Positions 1 to 12,700 of a stretch of 64,000 bases of DNA are shown here, in pieces (within the stretch, counting starts at the first letter, position 1; the number at the start of each line of letters is the position of its first letter). A program made the translations under genes and the position numbers. The notes under the pieces were generated by a model. The model was not told the DNA's origin. It searched no databases and was given only the letters and a program-made list of their open reading frames with translations. The stretch covers positions 4,092,001 through 4,156,000 of the forward strand of contig NC_045129.1 of NCBI RefSeq assembly GCF_007655135.1. The letters are read 5' to 3'. This DNA comes from Punica granatum. Lineage: Eukaryota > Streptophyta > Magnoliopsida > Myrtales > Lythraceae.

Positions 1-73
1 CCCAGAAACAAAGATATTAGCGGGGAAAGTTTATGTTTAGGCTAGGCATAAAAAAGAAACACATAAAATATAA

Positions 74-235
74 ATGAATTTAATAATTTTTTGGTGTGCG
101 CCCTGGTATTCAGAAGCACAATGCGCTTCAACTAATCCAGTTGGAGCCGAGTTACAAACTCTCCCAATCATGGTTTATTTATTCACAAGATTCGAATCCA
201 AGACCTTATTTAAGAAAAACAAGTACCAAACAATG
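74..235 (-). repeat. tRNA-derived SINE-like element, family 1
   Basis: On the minus strand there is a box-B-like GATTCGAATCTTG followed by a body with GATTGGGAGAG and AACTGGATTAGTT. The same body occurs at 9797-9960 (minus) and, more diverged, at 9000-9200 (plus), where a box-A-like segment is also present. The dispersed, orientation-independent copies suggest a SINE family. The name and exact ends are unknown. Confidence 0.4.
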
Positions 236-317
236 AATTTAATATTTTGTTTTAGGTATTTTTTTTCGGTGGAGAAAATTGTGGAGATATTGCTATCGCA
301 ATTTAGTGAGATTAAGC

Positions 318-440
318 ATTGAAGGTTATTCCCCCTCCCAATGAGTGTGCTTTCCGGGACTTAAACTTGTACTCTCCTCCTGACGAGGGTTTTGAGTTAT
401 TTGTGACTCAACCAACGCTTTGTTGGTGTTGTTTTAATTA
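318..440 (-). repeat. tRNA-derived SINE-like element, family 2
   Basis: Read on the minus strand, the segment has a box-A-like TTGGTTGAGTCAC and, about 45 bp later, a box-B-like AAGTTTAAGTCCC. It recurs at 10065-10190 as part of the segmental duplication. It resembles plant tRNA-derived SINEs, but the 3' end is not clear. Confidence 0.35.
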
Positions 441-944
441 TTTTTATTCTGTGGCTGAATGTGTAATTCCTTATTTATGCCTTTGTTTAGAAGAGGGGAA
501 AAAAAAGAAATCCTTATAATGGAGAGCAAATAAATATGTGTGTATGTATATATACATAGTGGTCATGTGCTGGTTAGTTAGGAAAGCTCAGGCTTATGCC
601 AGGCCTAACGTTCATGCCCGGCCTAACGTTCATGCCCCTCCTCTCCTCTTGTTATGATTATAGTAATCTCACATATAAAATAATACGAATATTTTGCATA
701 TCTATTTATGTATTTCCCTGACAAAGTTACGGATATATCGATCAACGTATGTCTGTTGATCTGGACGTATGTAATTGATTTTACTAATCCAGAAGACTTA
801 GATGCATTTGCAATTTTCTATTTCATCAGCAAAAGACATAGATAAGCTTCAAGCTTAAAAAATAGATATGACTACTTAAAGTTGCGATCACTACAGCATA
901 ACCAAATCGCTCAATAATAAATTAAATAGAAGACTCAGTATCAA

Positions 945-1095
945 AAAAGGTGCAGCACAGTGACGCACACCCTCGCTTGTTGATTTAGAGGTCACATGTT
1001 CGATACTTAGTGGAGCTACCCGTACCATTTTATTATTTATTTAGGATTTTTCTTTCATGTGCTTAGTCTTAGATTCTTTTATAGTAAAAAAAAAG
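945..1095 (+). repeat. tRNA-derived SINE-like element, family 3
   Basis: A box-A-like start (near 950), a box-B-like ATGTTCGATAC (near 998), a T-rich body and an A-rich tail at 1085-1095 make a plausible SINE. A diverged copy lies at 10805-10905, and an independent copy at 63220-63362 shares the TTATTTAGGATTTCT-type body and the A-rich end. Confidence 0.45.
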
Positions 1096-1478
1096 TAAAA
1101 TAAAAGACTCGGTCAGCCGACCAAGTTTGGTAGTCAGCTCTTCCAATATATAAAAGGGTCGAATTTCGAGGCAACTTGTACAAAAATATGTCATCATTTT
1201 CATATTGTACAAAGAGATTTTCAATTTATTAATATTTGGTTAATTATGCTATATATCTATATTCCATGTATCCATGTATCCATGTACATAAAGAATTTGC
1301 ATAGAGCAAATTTTGGATGAAGATCAAATTTCCAACATTTTGTTTGGATACTGACTTGGAGTTCATTCACAAAGTTCACCCAAATTTCACAACATATCTT
1401 CACATATCTAAATGCCAATATCCTCAGTTTCACATTAAATGTCGAGGCAAGCGAGAGCCATTTCGCAGTGACAACTGA

Positions 1479-4400
1479 CTACCGAGCATCGGGAGCCAAT
1501 TCCAGTGCCTCCAAAGAGGCTGTCATTCCGAAAGTGCTCTTCATACTGTGATCCCCCATCCCTTGACCCCTACCACGACCAACCTGCACGGCTAGGCATT
1601 CCTTCAAGTCCAGCAATACATGATTAATGTCGGGCCTTTGAACCGGATTCGGCTGCACGCACTGCATAGCGATTTCAATTGCCTTCCAGATGGAATTGGA
1701 ATTGAACTGGCCATGTATCATGGGATCGACCATCTTCTGAATATTGCCTCCTTCGATGAGTGGAGTCACCCATTTAACGATGTGAATACTGCCCGTCGGA
1801 CTTCTTAGAATAGCAGGCTGTCCGGTAATCAGCTCGAACAGAATGATCCCGAAGCTGTACACATCACTTTTCTTGTTCAAGTTTCCACCCGTGTTGAACC
1901 TGAAGACAAAAGATGCAAGGATAGTTAAAACCAAATTAATGCATTGACTCTAATACAAATTGCTTAACGACTTGGGCTCTTACACCGGGTCAAGGTAACC
2001 GGGTGTGCCGGCAGGTTGAGTCGAAATTTGACAGCCATCTTCCATCATGAAAACCCGAGAGAGACCAAAATCAGCTATTTTGGCTTGCATGTTCTCATTT
2101 AGAAGGATATTTGAAGTCTTGAGATCTCTGTGAATGATCGAAGGTCGGCAACCATTATGCAAATACTCCAGCCCTGCATCAAAAGATTGACCAAAACTGG
2201 AAAATTATTTTTAGGATATTCAACCAATTCAGATTGAAGGAAAATCAATTTGCAGTATTCATATAAGTTCATTTCGATATACCCTGTGCTGCGTCTATTG
2301 CAATTTGCAGTCTCTGACTCCAACTTATGACATTAGATGTGTTTCCTACCACAAAGTACGAAACCGTCAAATGCTCATGATATAAAAGTTCGATTCTCAA
2401 CTTTGGGAAGTTTATTTATTTGAGTGTGGAAGGAAGGATGTTTGATGGAACACTAAATCGAGCTTTTTACCTGCCAGATGCTGCCTTAAGTTTCCATTGG
2501 GCATAAATTCATAAATCAGGGCCATGTTATCGAAATCTTCGCAATACCCGATGAGAGAAACAAGATTTTTGTGATGAACAATCATCAGAAGCTGTGCCTG
2601 CACTTTGGAGAATACATGGTTGAGCTCATGATCTAATCGAAAAATTTGAGCTTGATTATGATAAATATGTGTATCACCTCTGCTTGGAATTCCTTGTAGC
2701 CCTGCTTTGATGACTGAGAGAGCACTTTCACTGCGACTTTCCAACCATCATCGAGAGTTCCAAGGTACACGTTTCCGAATCCACCTTCCCCGATAACTGT
2801 TCTGAAGTTCCCGGTGATACTCAAAACTTCAGCAGATGTAAATGGTCGGTTCTTTCCAACTACTAGTCGCCCCTCGTTAAATCCGGTACCAGTACTAGGC
2901 TCGGATACCTCCTTAGGTCTATGTTCCTTCGATGCAGTGACTTCCATTGATCCAGTATTAATTTCTGTGTGTATTATCGAATTAGCTGCAACTGTTGCTA
3001 TGATTAATTTCTCCAGCTATGTTAAGATTGTTGTCCATATAAAATGAAAATTTACCTTCTATCTTCTTCCTACGTCTGCGAATGACAACGATGGCACAAA
3101 TGAGAAAGAATACCAGAGCCAATGAGCCCACAGTAGCAGCAACAGCTGGGACAACGGTATTTTTCTTCTTGCGGCCGTCTTGATTGCAATTAGAGTCTTG
3201 TCGACAAAGATTCGGATTACCATCCAAGCTACAAAATTTAAAATACGACTGTAAATGAATCTGAAGAAAACAACTATTTTACACATCATATAATTTAATT
3301 AAGATTGATAAACCTTAATTGCAATGTCTTATCCGCCATCTTCTTTTCAAGAACTGCAGGAATTGAACCGTTGAGGTTGTTTCCACTTAAGTTTCTATAA
3401 GCAGTCTGAAAGTTAGTAAACAGAGTATATCAAGCATGTAAATCAAAATTCAATTTGCTAGCTTGACTTACAAGATCCTCAAATTCGGCATGTCAGCAAA
3501 AAAATCAGGTATCTGTCCACTTAGTTCATTGAACGATAGATCCCTGCACATTTTGTAGAGATAGTTTCGGTCAAGAAGCTGATGAACAATCATAGACATA
3601 TCCATATATATTGCAGAACTTACAGGGAGACTAATGCCGTGAGACTGGAGAATGAGGTAGCAATGCTCCCCTTCAAATTGCTAGAGCTCAAGTTCCTATC
3701 CACAAGAAGAGATACATACTAATTGATCAGAGGAGCTATGAAGCTTCGTAGTTCGTCTATAAGAAGAAGTATTAATAATCCCTTGACATGAAAGTCAGGT
3801 AAAGCTACTCACAAGGAGATGATCCTCGGAATATCGTCTTCGCTGCAGTTCAAAAAACTCCAAATAAAAGACACTGGAACACATGGATCGCCCTGCCAGT
3901 CATCTATAGCCACTCCGTAAATCGTCTTGATGCTGTTAATACCGGTAACTGTAAATTTTTTAACGGGAAAGTAGAGAATTCGGTGAGAAAGAACTGTTTG
4001 AAATTACTGTAGTGGACCTGTCGTAATTCGTATACATCTTCAAGGATATGAATCTGAGAAGATCAAGCAAAGAGAAGTGTACTGTCATCCTAGTGTGTTG
4101 GAGAGTTTGGGATATCAATGGCATCAAAGACCTCGATAGCATTGAGGAATGGGGAAGAGTAGACTGGGACATCGCAGTAATCGTGACATTTATGCGATTG
4201 TTCCCGCTAGTGGGCAATGAAGTTACAGTCACCGGTTTCAGGTACTCGGGTGTAACAGTTGTTAGGGCCTTGCTATTTATGGCGACCTGGAATTGCCATA
4301 AATGTTCAGGCTTTACAAATCAGGTTCACTGGTTTGCTCTCAGGAACTTTTTGCATCTCTCTGAGCATATATGCCAAGCTCATATTATAAGAATATCATC

Positions 4401-5296
4401 GGGGATTTTGGATAGATTTTGATGGTGGCTTTCTTGTTTGCAATCTTATTCTGTTCATCTAGCAAATGTTGGTTTCGGTATACTCATATAAGATCTCTTA
4501 TTTATATCTTTAACTGGCTAGAGTTTACGCTGCCACAAGACGAGTTTAGAGAAATATTTCTCTGCTTAATGAACAGGCTTTTGCGTGTATGGTTTCACCA
4601 ATCATCCTTGGCTGCTATAATTTTTTAGTTCGTATCTTCAGGCTGAAAGTTAGGAATTGAGCAGGCTGGATCATGAATGTTTCCATCATTATGGTTTGAG
4701 TTCACCATGGGTCCATTGGTTTGAGTTATTGATATTACTAGACTTCTCACTCAATTCTGTTTGATTATGATTAGTATTCTGGAGAGCAAGTGAAGAGTAC
4801 TTACTACAAGAGAAAAATAATTTCATTATGTGTTATCACAGTGCTAGCTATTTACACAGGTGTAATTAGCCGGCTAGAAGTTAGAAGTGAAAAGTTTCCT
4901 AATGTGCTAGCGGAAGTGTGGTGTTATGTGAAAGTTAGTGCAGATGCTACTGGGGACCTGGGAGTGCTTGAACAATAATTTCCTATTTTTGGTATTAAGC
5001 AAACAAATTTCGAGGACGAAATTTTTATTAGTGGGGGAGATTGTGAAATCCGGTATTTCGGCCTACACACTTATATATCATTTTAATTTTGTAATATTTA
5101 CGTTTACGGTTTACATTACATATGCATATAAATGAGGCTTATAAATTTAGTGTGGGCTAAGCCCGCTAAGCCCAATTACACTCATTTCCTCCTAGATGAG
5201 TCTCTACCGCCATTGCCATACTTATATCTATCTAATTTTATTTTATTGAGGGGGTTTTGGTTCTTTGCTCTGCTTGAGCAGAAGAAACGAGAAGAT

Positions 5297-5338
<42 letters not shown>

Positions 5339-8300
5339 CAGAGAACGAGGGTTGTTCGGGAGTAAGCAGCACTAGGTGAGAGAGATGGTGAGCCATGGTG
5401 TTGGCATGGCAGCTCGCCAAGAGAGCGATGGAGAGTTTGGATGATAGCTCGATGGACTAGGGAGAGCCGGGGAAGAACATGGCAGTAGGGTTAGCGAGGC
5501 TGGGAGTCGGAAGCCTTTCTGAGTTTAACTTATGCTTAATTGGTTGTGGGCATTTTCGGAATGTTGCTAATTCCTCTTGTTTGAGCTTAATTTAATTCAT
5601 AATATTCTTTCTGTTATTCAGAAGTATATGGAGAGTTGGATTATTGAATTGGAGTTGAGGGAACTGAGGATGGTTGGGGGAATCAATTGGATTAATATTC
5701 ATACCTCAGTATATTTTACTGATTTAACCGTGTTCGAAATTTAATTAGTTGAGTTACTTATTTGGTGAGGTAAAGAATATGAATTGGTGAAAGTGTTAAT
5801 ATTGGTTTTCCTTATGGTGAGAAACCTATTAGCACCACTAGGTACAATATTTATGCTAGTATATTGTTTATAATTAATTTTATGCTTGAATTTGATAAGG
5901 CTCGCATGATCGAGACCATGAATCCCAACGGCCCGGCTTGATGAAGTATTTTGGAAATTTCTGTGAATACTTTATTCCCTCGTGAAATGATTTATTATAG
6001 TTATATAAATTATTTAAGAAGAATATCGTGATAATTAGAGATTAAGAAATCGGTCTTACTATGTTGTGTGAAAGGATTTAAGAGATATTACCCTCTTATG
6101 TTTCATTTTGACTTGATATATGTGATGTGATTGTGTATGAGATATGAGATGATAATATGATATAATTGTAATATGATTATGATTGTGCTTGTGTATATTT
6201 ATATTGTTTGATTGTTATAGCCATGAGATTGTTAGACCCGAAGGAATAGGATTTGGGGTGTGGTTGATCGTTGATCCGGCGGGATATAAAATGGACGCCT
6301 AGACTATTAATCCGACGAGATGTAAAATGGCCGTCTAGAACACTGAACCGGTGGGATATGAAATGGACGCTAGGTTGGAGGTTTGATAATGGGTGGCCCC
6401 GGTTATGAGAAATGGTAGGTGAGTTATGGAGATTTTAGCTGAGGTACAAGGTCACGATACTGGTTATAACTCGGTTGTGAGGAAATGCGACCCTATAGCT
6501 ATATTAATTGGTTGTGCTGTATATTGTTTATTTGGTCTGATTGCTATAGATGTGATGATTGTTGAGGTTGTCTAAAGTTGTTCTGTGAAAGCCGTGTGGT
6601 TAGCTAGAGCTTGATTTAGTCAGTATATGAAGATTATGTGGTGCCGAGTTAATAGTTAATTATAATATTATTATGTGGTCATAACATAATTGATTGGGTA
6701 AGAATGAATTTAGTAGTTATTTATATATATATTGTATAACGTTCTGTGTTAGTGAATTAAATGACAGATTTGGGTATGCTAGTATTACCTATATGTACAC
6801 TTGGTCGTTTAAAAATATTTTTATTTAATATTAGTTCATTTTACTATGGAATCTTGTGCTCACTGAGATGCAGCTCACACTCTGTATATTATTTTTTCAG
6901 ATGAATTAGAGATTAGCTTGGGTAAGCCGGAGAACCATTTTTGATAGCGAGATAAGTTTGGAGGATTCGCTAGATAGCCTTATTTGTTATATATTTTTAT
7001 AGATAATTAAGCTATTATCAGAGAAGTTTGAAAGTATGCTACAACCTAAAATTTTTTTGTATAGTTATTCTTTTGGTAATTAGAGATCATTAATAGTCTA
7101 GTGGGATGTTTAATATGTGATTTACTTGATGGAATAATTAATTGATAATTGAAGGTTTAGCATATTCAAATATTAGCAAGTTTTGGATTACTGAAAATTT
7201 AGGGGAAATGTTACTGAAATTTCGGATCGTGACAGACTGTGATTTCAAACAAAAGAGAGTGACCCTTTTAAATTCTGAATATACGAGAGAAGTATATGCG
7301 AATAAAATTGTAGTATATGTGTGCGATGCTTCACTACTTAGCTGATGACGTACCATCATTTAAGTCCGTGGTAGAATGTGGAAGGTCAATGGAACGAAAC
7401 CACTCGACAGCATTGAGGAACGGCGGGAGGCTTGATTGAGAAGTCACAGAGGTGATTGAGAAGTTCAGGACGGTCCCATCAAAGGGAAACGTGGACACGG
7501 TCACAGGTTTGAGGTACTCAGGTGTAACGGTTGTTATCAGTTTGTTATCATTGACGTAAACTCTGAATCGCCTCAGCTGTCCGGATCGCAATACCTGAAA
7601 CTCGGCGAAGTGAAAGAACAAGTACCATTTATATGTGGGTTCAGAAGAAATCCAGAATAATTTCAGGCTGCTTGAAATATTATCCAGGGATTGTTGGCCA
7701 GTCATTAGGACTTCCAGTGGAACTTTATACGCATTGTTTGTGCTTCTTAAGCTGTCAACATTCGTCTTGTTTGTGATTGTAGTCCAATTGAAACTCTGGC
7801 CTTCCCAAATCCGGTCATAGTCATCTTGCGGATGCCTGTACAAGGAGACATCATTGAATGATATGAGGTAAGTCGATTGCTGTTCCTATACATACATCAA
7901 TCTAATCATTAAATGATCATATGAATTCCCACACAATCAAGAAATAGAAATTGGGAAAAAGGTTACCTGTATGTGGTTTTGGACCCAATATTATATCGCC
8001 ATGAGGTCTGTAGTGCTCCAGCTGAAGTATCATAAGTGGAATTGTCGAGGGTTCGTAGCTCTAGTGCTGAAATGAAGGGAACCCCCGAGCCCCGATTCAC
8101 AAGACACACTTGTATATAATCTCTTGAGGTAGTGTATATAATCTCTTCGTACGTGTAGTTTGATGGATCTTTCACGGTGATCCAGTAGTTTACATCGATA
8201 TAGAGGTCGAATGTTGGGGTTTGGGAGAGAGTATCATAATTTCCGTAAAAGAAAGATGCCCGGATTAGATATCTCTTGCTCTTCCCTTGCGTTGGCCTTA

Positions 8301-8828
8301 GCGTGTAACAGTTCCTTGTTCCATTAGGAAAGCATCTCAAGTTCATTAGCTGTTGCATAGGAACTCGATCGATGTACTTCGAAGAAATCTGCATGTTTTT
8401 CCCTGACTCAACAAATCCCGTGTCTATCGTGTAGTAAATGTCAAGGTTGTCATCGTGATAACCATTAGGTGCTCCACAGTCGATGCTTATGAAACCTGAA
8501 TATATACAGGGGTAAATGAGATGAAACAAAAGTAATTCTAAAAATTATATCGAACTGAGATGCCACTGGTTATGAACTTGAACTGGGAAGTATAGGCCTA
8601 CTCAAATATGAAAAAAATATGTCGAATCCGGGATTAGAAATGAAACTTCATAAATGAGAAATGTTTGCAAGCCAATTCATTTACTCTCCTTTGTACAGAA
8701 ATTATGCACTGATAATGTCTAATTTCATAAGGTATGTGTGGATATGTATGGTCCATACCTGGATTTTCTTGTGCTTGAGCGATAGCATTGAGACTGATAC
8801 ATACAAGTATCACGAATAACATCTTCAT
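1479..8828 (-). CDS. Malectin-like LRR receptor kinase, probable chimera of two paralogues (B ectodomain + A kinase)
   Basis: Ectodomain exons: signal peptide exon 8759-8828 (starts MKMLF, ends QENPG), malectin exon 7967-8495 ([18 protein letters not shown]) and malectin exon 7354-7835 ([11 protein letters not shown] to LNDG). The last has an intact GT donor at 7353. Next in frame is the exon 3813-3948 (WQGDPC, LNCS), then short LRR exons, a transmembrane exon near 3000-3230 (hydrophobic run ending IRRRRKK) and kinase exons down to the stop at 1479. Kinase motifs seen are [21 protein letters not shown] and DFGLS; the last exon is 1479-1899. The phase-1 junctions fit. The 3.4-kb joining intron holds a Ty3-type LTR and a dead exon relic. 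The APE glutamate is Val. As family knowledge, this is a plasma-membrane LRR-I receptor kinase. If the exons are not spliced together, these are two half-gene pseudogenes. Confidence 0.6.
4083..4297 (-). pseudogene. Relic of malectin exon 3 of gene A
   Basis: It matches gene C exon 3 (13869-14347) up to 14084 and then stops, so the 5' part and the splice acceptor are gone. Relative to C, one G is missing near 4152. This turns the STLPPFLNA reading into STLPHSSM, a frameshift. A donor-like GT remains at 4081-4082. With no acceptor, the relic would be skipped in a spliced B-to-A transcript, which makes the frameshift harmless there. Confidence 0.75.
4298..7234 (+). mobile_element. Truncated Ty3/gypsy-type LTR retrotransposon (3' end and 3' LTR)
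   Basis: An LTR of about 2.2 kb runs from 5042 (TGTGAAATCC) to 7234 (GGATCGTGACA). It is preceded by the purine-rich AGTGGGGGAGA and by a degenerate NFEDEIF polyprotein end near 5007-5030, typical of plant Ty3 elements. The upstream 4298-5041 is degenerate, with no long frame. The 5' LTR and pol are absent. The right end lies 119 bp inside the intron after exon 3 of paralogue B. The left end abuts the broken exon of paralogue A. A deletion running from inside the element into gene A explains this layout. Confidence 0.7.
5301..5332. repeat. (GA)n microsatellite inside the LTR
   Basis: An uninterrupted run of about 15 GA dinucleotides, followed by GACAGAGACAGAGA. It lies inside the Ty3-type LTR. 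Confidence 0.9.
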
Positions 8829-9795
8829 GCTAATTATAATACACAACAGAGATTTGATACAAATAATATGGGCACTTATAGAAGTTTAGTTCAGACTAAG
8901 TAAGAGGCAGAGTCATTGCCCAAATATATGATAATTACTCTTTCTTAAAGTAATAAATGTGATAATTGTTTATTGGATTACTAAATTATGCTTATGCATT
9001 ACAACCGAGAGTTGATTCAAGTGGTTTGATGCTTATTCCCCTGAAATAAAGTTTTAGATTTGAGCGATCTTGTGAATTGAAAAAATTTTTGATTGGGAGA
9101 GTTTTACCCTTTAGTGAGCCGAATCAGCTTAAACTGGATTAGTTAGGGTCCATTGGGTTTCCAGATACTAGGGTACACACTGAAAAAATTATGCTTACGC
9201 ATTATTTAAGAAATTAATTAAATTCTATGGTTGCATAAGCCTGCGCAAGTTGCAACGCACATCTCCCTCTGTTTTTATTATTATTATTTTCCAACAGGAG
9301 AAATAAAATTAAATGTGCGGAAGGATAATAAGATTATATTTAATTAGTTTTGGGTAACACAAACTATTTATGCAGACAACTAATTAGGTAGTTAAGTTTA
9401 CCAAGTCCTGATGATGACGGAATATGTGTGATAAGGACTGGAATGCAATGTCTTGTGTGATGGATATATTTGGCCCCTAAAGTTCTATCCACTTGGCATT
9501 AGGAAATTAGGTGGAATTTGCTAAGATGTATCTCATCCCTGAAGTTGAATTTCATGTGTATCTGCATGAAAGCTAGCAATATTTTTTCAGACCTTTCTCG
9601 CTCATTTCTCGATGAAAACTGTGGTGTTTTGAATTTCAAAATCTTAAACCGTAGGTAAAGTCCGTTTACAGATTTCGCAGCTTACCAACTGTACTATACC
9701 CATGACTATACCTTTAAGCATATCCAAGGATACATCATCGCTGTATCTTTAACACATCATATTATAAAAATATCAGAGATATATATGTAACTGAA
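8829..9795. other. Intergenic region upstream of the RLK ectodomain exons
   Basis: No coding sequence is visible. CTATAAG on the minus strand at 8875-8881, about 47 bp above the ATG at 8828, could be a TATA box but is close. A SINE-like copy sits at 9000-9200. The remainder is AT-rich. Confidence 0.5.
9000..9200 (+). repeat. SINE-like element, family 1, plus-strand copy
   Basis: Box-A-like GATTCAAGTGGTTTGATGC near 9013 and box-B-like AGATTTGAGCGATC near 9056. The body (GATTGGGAGAG, AACTGGATTAGTTAGGG) is shared with the minus-strand copies at 74-235 and 9797-9960. It is outside the segmental duplication, so it is an independent insertion. Confidence 0.45.
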
Positions 9796-12700
9796 AATGA
9801 ATTTAATAATTTTTTGGTCTACGCCCTAGTCTTCAGAAGCACAATGCGCTTCGACTAATCTAATTTGGGCCGAGTTACAAACTCTCCCAATCATGGTTTT
9901 TTTTTATTCACAAGATTTGAACCCAAAACTTTATTTAAGGAGAACAAGTATCAAATAATGAATTTAATATTTTGTTTTAGGTGGTTTTTTTTTTTGGTGG
10001 AGTATTTATTTTTTCGGTGGAGAAAATTGTGGAGATATTATTATCAAAATTCCGTGAGATCAAGTATTAAATGTTATTCCTCCTCTCAACAAGTGTGCTT
10101 CTTGGGACTCAAACTTGCGGTCTCCTCCTTACGAGGGTTTGGAGCTGTTTATGACTCAACTAATATTTTGTTAGTGTAGTTTTAGGTATTTTTATTCTGT
10201 GGAGTGGGGCTGAATGTATAATTCCTTATTTATGCCTTTGTTTAAAAGAGGGGAAAAAAAAAGAAATTCTTATAATGAAGAGCAAATAAATGTGTGTGTA
10301 TATATATACATAGTGGTCATGTGCTGGTTATTTAGGAAAGCTCAGGCTTATGCCAGGCCTAACGTTCATGCCCCTCCTCTTCTCCTGTTATGATTATAGT
10401 AATCTCACATATAAAATAAAATACGAATATTTTGCATATGTATTTATGTAAAATATTAGGAAAGCTCAGGCTTATGCCAGGCGTAACGTTCATGCCCCTC
10501 CTCTTTTCCTGTTATGATTATAGGAATCTCACATATAAAATAATACGAATATTTTGCATATGTATTTATGTATTTCCTTGACAAAGTTATGGATATATCG
10601 ATCAACGTACGTCTGTTGATCTGGACGTATGTAATTGATTTTACTAATCTAGAAGACTTCGATGCATTTGCAATTTGCTATTTCATCAGCAAAAGACATA
10701 GATAGGCTTTAAGCTTAAAAATTAGAGATGACAACTTAAGTTGCGATCACGACAACATAACCGAATCGTACAACAATAAATTAAATAGAGGACTCGGTAT
10801 CGAAAGAGGGAGTAGCACATTGGCGAACGCTCTTGTCTGTTCACCTAGAGATCATAGATTCTATCATTATACTAAGCCTTGTAGCTTCTTTATAATAAAA
10901 AAAAATAGAAGACTCGGTCATCCAACCTAGTTTGATAATTTGCTCTTCCAATACATAAAAGGGTCGAGTTTCGAGGCAACTTGTACAAAAATATGCCAAC
11001 ATTTTCACATTGTACAAGGACATTTTTAATTTATCAGTATTTGGTTAATTATGCTATATATGTATATTCCATGTATCCTTTACATAAAGAATTTGCATAG
11101 AGCAAATTTTGGATGAGGATCAAATTTCCAACATTTTGATTGGATACTGACTTGGAGTTCGTTCAAAAGTTCACCCAAATTTCACACCATATCTTCACAT
11201 ATTTAAATGCAAATATCCTTAGTTTCACATTAAATGTCAAGGCCAGCGCGAGCCATTTCGCAGTGACAACTGACTACCGAGCATCGGGAGCCAATTCCAG
11301 TGCCTCCAAAGAGGCCGTCATTCCGAAAGTGCTCTTCATACTGTGATCCCCCATCCCTTGACGCTTACCACGACCAACCTGCGTGGCTAGGCATTCCTTC
11401 AAGTCCAGCAATACATGATTAATGTCAGGCCTTTGAACGGGAATCGGCTGCACGCACTGCATAGCGATTTCAATTGCCTTCCAGATGGAATTGGAATTGA
11501 ACTGGCCATGTATCATGGGATCGACAATCTTCTGAATATTGCCTCCTTTGATGAGTGGAGTCACCCATTTAACGATGTGAATAGTGCCTGTCGGACTTCT
11601 TAGAATAGCAGGCTGTCCGGTAATCAGCTCGAACAGAATGATCCCGAAGCTGTACACATCACTTTTCTTGTTCAAGTTTCCACCCGTGTTGAACCTGAAG
11701 ACAAAAGATGCAAGGATAGTTAAAATCAAATTAATGCAATGACTCTAATCCAAATTGCTTAACGACTTGGGCTCTTACACTGGGTCAAGGTAACCGGGTG
11801 TGCCGGCAGGTTGAGTCGAAATTTGACAGCCATCTTCCATCATGAAAACCCGAGAGAGACCAAAATCAGCTATTTTGGCTTGCATGTTCTCATTTAGAAG
11901 GATATTTGAAGTCTTGAGATCTCTGTGAATGATCGAAGGTCGGCAACCATTATGCAAATACTCCAGCCCTGCATCAAAAGATTGACCAAAACTGGAAAAT
12001 TATTTTCAGGATATTCAACCAATTCAGATTAAAGGAAAATCAATTTGCAGTATACATATAAGTTCGTTTCGATATACCCTGTGCTGCGTCAATTGCAATT
12101 TGCAGTCTCTGACTCCAACTTATGACATTAGATGTGTTACCTACCACAAAGTACGAAACCATCAAATGCTCATGATATAAAAGTTCGATTCTCAACTTTG
12201 GGAAATTTACTTATTTGAGAGGAAGGATGTTTGATGGAACACTAAATCGAACTTTTTACCTGCCAGATGCTGCCTTAAGTTTCCATTGGGCATAAATTCA
12301 TAAATCAGGGCCATGTTATCGAAATCTTCGCAATAACCGATAAGAGAAACAAGATTTTTGTGATGAACAATCATCAGAAGCTGTGCCTGCACTTTGGAGA
12401 ATATGTGGTGGAGCTCATGATCTAATCGAAAAATTTGAGCTTGATTATGATAAATATGTGTATCACCTCTGCTTGGAATTCCTTGTAGCCCTGCTTTGAT
12501 GACTGAGAGAGCACTTTCACTGCGACTTTCCAACCATCATCGAGAGTTCCAAGGAACACGTTTCCGAATCCACCTTCCCCGATAACAGTTCTGAAGGTCG
12601 CTGTGATACTCAAAACTTCGGCAGACGTAAATGGTCGGTTCTTTCCAATTACTAGTCGCCCCTCGTTAAATCCGGTACCAGTACTAGGCTCGGATACCTC

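Larger units (their letters stand above)
73..4297. repeat. Older tandem segmental duplication, left copy
   Basis: This stretch matches 9796-14084 nearly base for base, with scattered substitutions and small indels. It includes the SINE-rich sequence 3' of an RLK gene, all kinase and LRR exons, and part of malectin exon 3. Homology stops abruptly at 4297, inside that exon, where retrotransposon-related sequence begins. The right copy continues into a complete gene (C), so the left copy has lost its 5' half. Confidence 0.85.

Noticed and set aside
3960..4232. A separate small gene in the A exon relic
   Set aside because: The frame is a frameshifted malectin exon. The correct reading matches gene C exon 3.
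5238..5420. Frames over the GA-rich repeat
   Set aside because: Low-complexity translations of a microsatellite inside an LTR.
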